Assembly (NCBI RefSeq): GCF_003339585.1
Contig: NZ_QPKF01000001.1
Coordinates: 1,426,001 to 1,490,000, forward strand
Source of the DNA: Exiguobacterium sp. RIT594
GTDB taxonomy: Bacteria > Bacillota > Bacilli > Exiguobacteriales > Exiguobacteriaceae
Length of the DNA: 64,000 nucleotides
Direction of reading: 5' to 3'
Translations under genes and position numbers: made by a program
Shown here: in pieces, positions 63,827 through 64,000 of the stretch
How the letters are laid out: every line of letters begins with the position of its first letter
Position numbering within the stretch: the stretch's first letter is position 1
Notes under the pieces: generated by a model
What the model saw: the letters and a program-made list of their open reading frames with translations, nothing else
Database searches by the model: none
What the model was told of the DNA's origin: nothing

Positions 63827-64000
63827 TTTGCGTTCACCACCTCTGTATATTGACTGTATTTCGCTTCCTGTTCACTGGATGTCATCGTGATAATCGTTGC
63901 CGCCCGCAGTGACGCGACCCGGCTGAAACTGATGTCATCCAGTTTCGTCTCATCGACTAATACATAAGACTTTTTCGCTAACTCAATCGCGGTCTTCTTA
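63823..64000 (-). CDS. fruR: DeoR-family regulator FruR, C-terminal part (5' end outside window)
   Basis: The last 58 codons of a gene enter from the right edge and stop at TGA 63825-63823, overlapping the fruK start. The sequence AIELAKKSYVLVDETKLDD then ISFSRVASLRAATIITMTSS is the C-terminal sugar-phosphate-sensing end of DeoR-family regulators. Position first in fruR-fruK-fruA identifies it as the fructose operon repressor, whose effector is normally fructose-1-phosphate. Confidence 0.88.
   Translation of the reverse strand, partial: KKTAIELAKKSYVLVDETKLDDISFSRVASLRAATIITMTSSEQEAKYSQYTEVVNAK

Overview
The window is ordinary chromosome of a low-to-mid GC Bacillales bacterium. Strong AGGAGG-type ribosome binding sites, Bacillus-style regulators (GlnR, LexA, CcpA-type cre, T-box) and two Bacillus subtilis gene orders support this: lexA/yneA-yneB-ynzC-tkt-yneF followed by ccdA-ccdC-yneK, and glnA-glnR-ynbB-hflX-hfq-miaA. 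Sporulation neighbours usual at these loci (for example spoVK between hflX and hfq) are absent. The overall flavour fits Exiguobacterium, but that is inference; no rRNA or tRNA gene is present to settle it.

Layout. 0-8.5 kb: partial secreted protein, isochorismatase-fold hydrolase, GNAT acetyltransferase, RtcB-like RNA ligase, LysR regulator divergent from a purine/pyrimidine permease, MBL-fold hydrolase, histidine-rich stress protein, prfC. 8.5-15.6 kb: MFS exporter behind a leader peptide and attenuator, an IS200/IS605-like remnant, a shrunken flavohaemoglobin-like gene divergent from a cysteine-poor NsrR-like regulator, a VOC-MccF fusion. 15.6-27.4 kb: ccd genes, Spo0E-like peptide, SH3/3D cell-wall protein, heterodimeric ABC exporter, yneF, tkt, the SOS block around lexA. 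27.5-33.1 kb: glycerol uptake and kinase (glpFK) next to dhaKLM, then azlCD. 33.1-40.7 kb: YjdI/YjdJ pair, glnRA, ynbB-hflX, a decayed tyrosine recombinase, hfq, miaA. 40.7-51.4 kb: a 30-residue membrane peptide, a candidate sRNA, an ABC-2 exporter, SGNH hydrolase, DoxX, HtrA, an orphan siderophore-type hydroxylase, DUF4003, an ABC exporter, SH3/NlpC endopeptidase. 51.4-64 kb: XRE-TPR regulator with MFS exporter, LLM oxidoreductase, stress protein 26, CDF transporter with alkyltransferase-like protein, NTP-PPase-like protein, a T-box controlled phenylalanine hydroxylase, FUSC transporter, fruRKA.

Functional links. GlpF, GlpK and DhaKLM feed glycerol and dihydroxyacetone into glycolysis; a cre-like site, the GlpK His231 site and the PTS-dependent DhaM tie them to the PTS, as does fruRKA. 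GlnR/GlnA handle nitrogen. LexA boxes sit between lexA and yneAB. The T-box with a readable UAC (Tyr) specifier upstream of phenylalanine hydroxylase suggests tyrosine made from phenylalanine when charged tRNA-Tyr is scarce.

Most interesting unexplained points: an NsrR-type regulator without Fe-S cysteines paired with a flavohaemoglobin that has lost its FAD domain; the 23-residue leader peptide plus attenuator before an MFS exporter; a strong orphan promoter-to-terminator unit that looks like an sRNA; and a terminator hairpin that also holds the Shine-Dalgarno of an N-hydroxylase gene.
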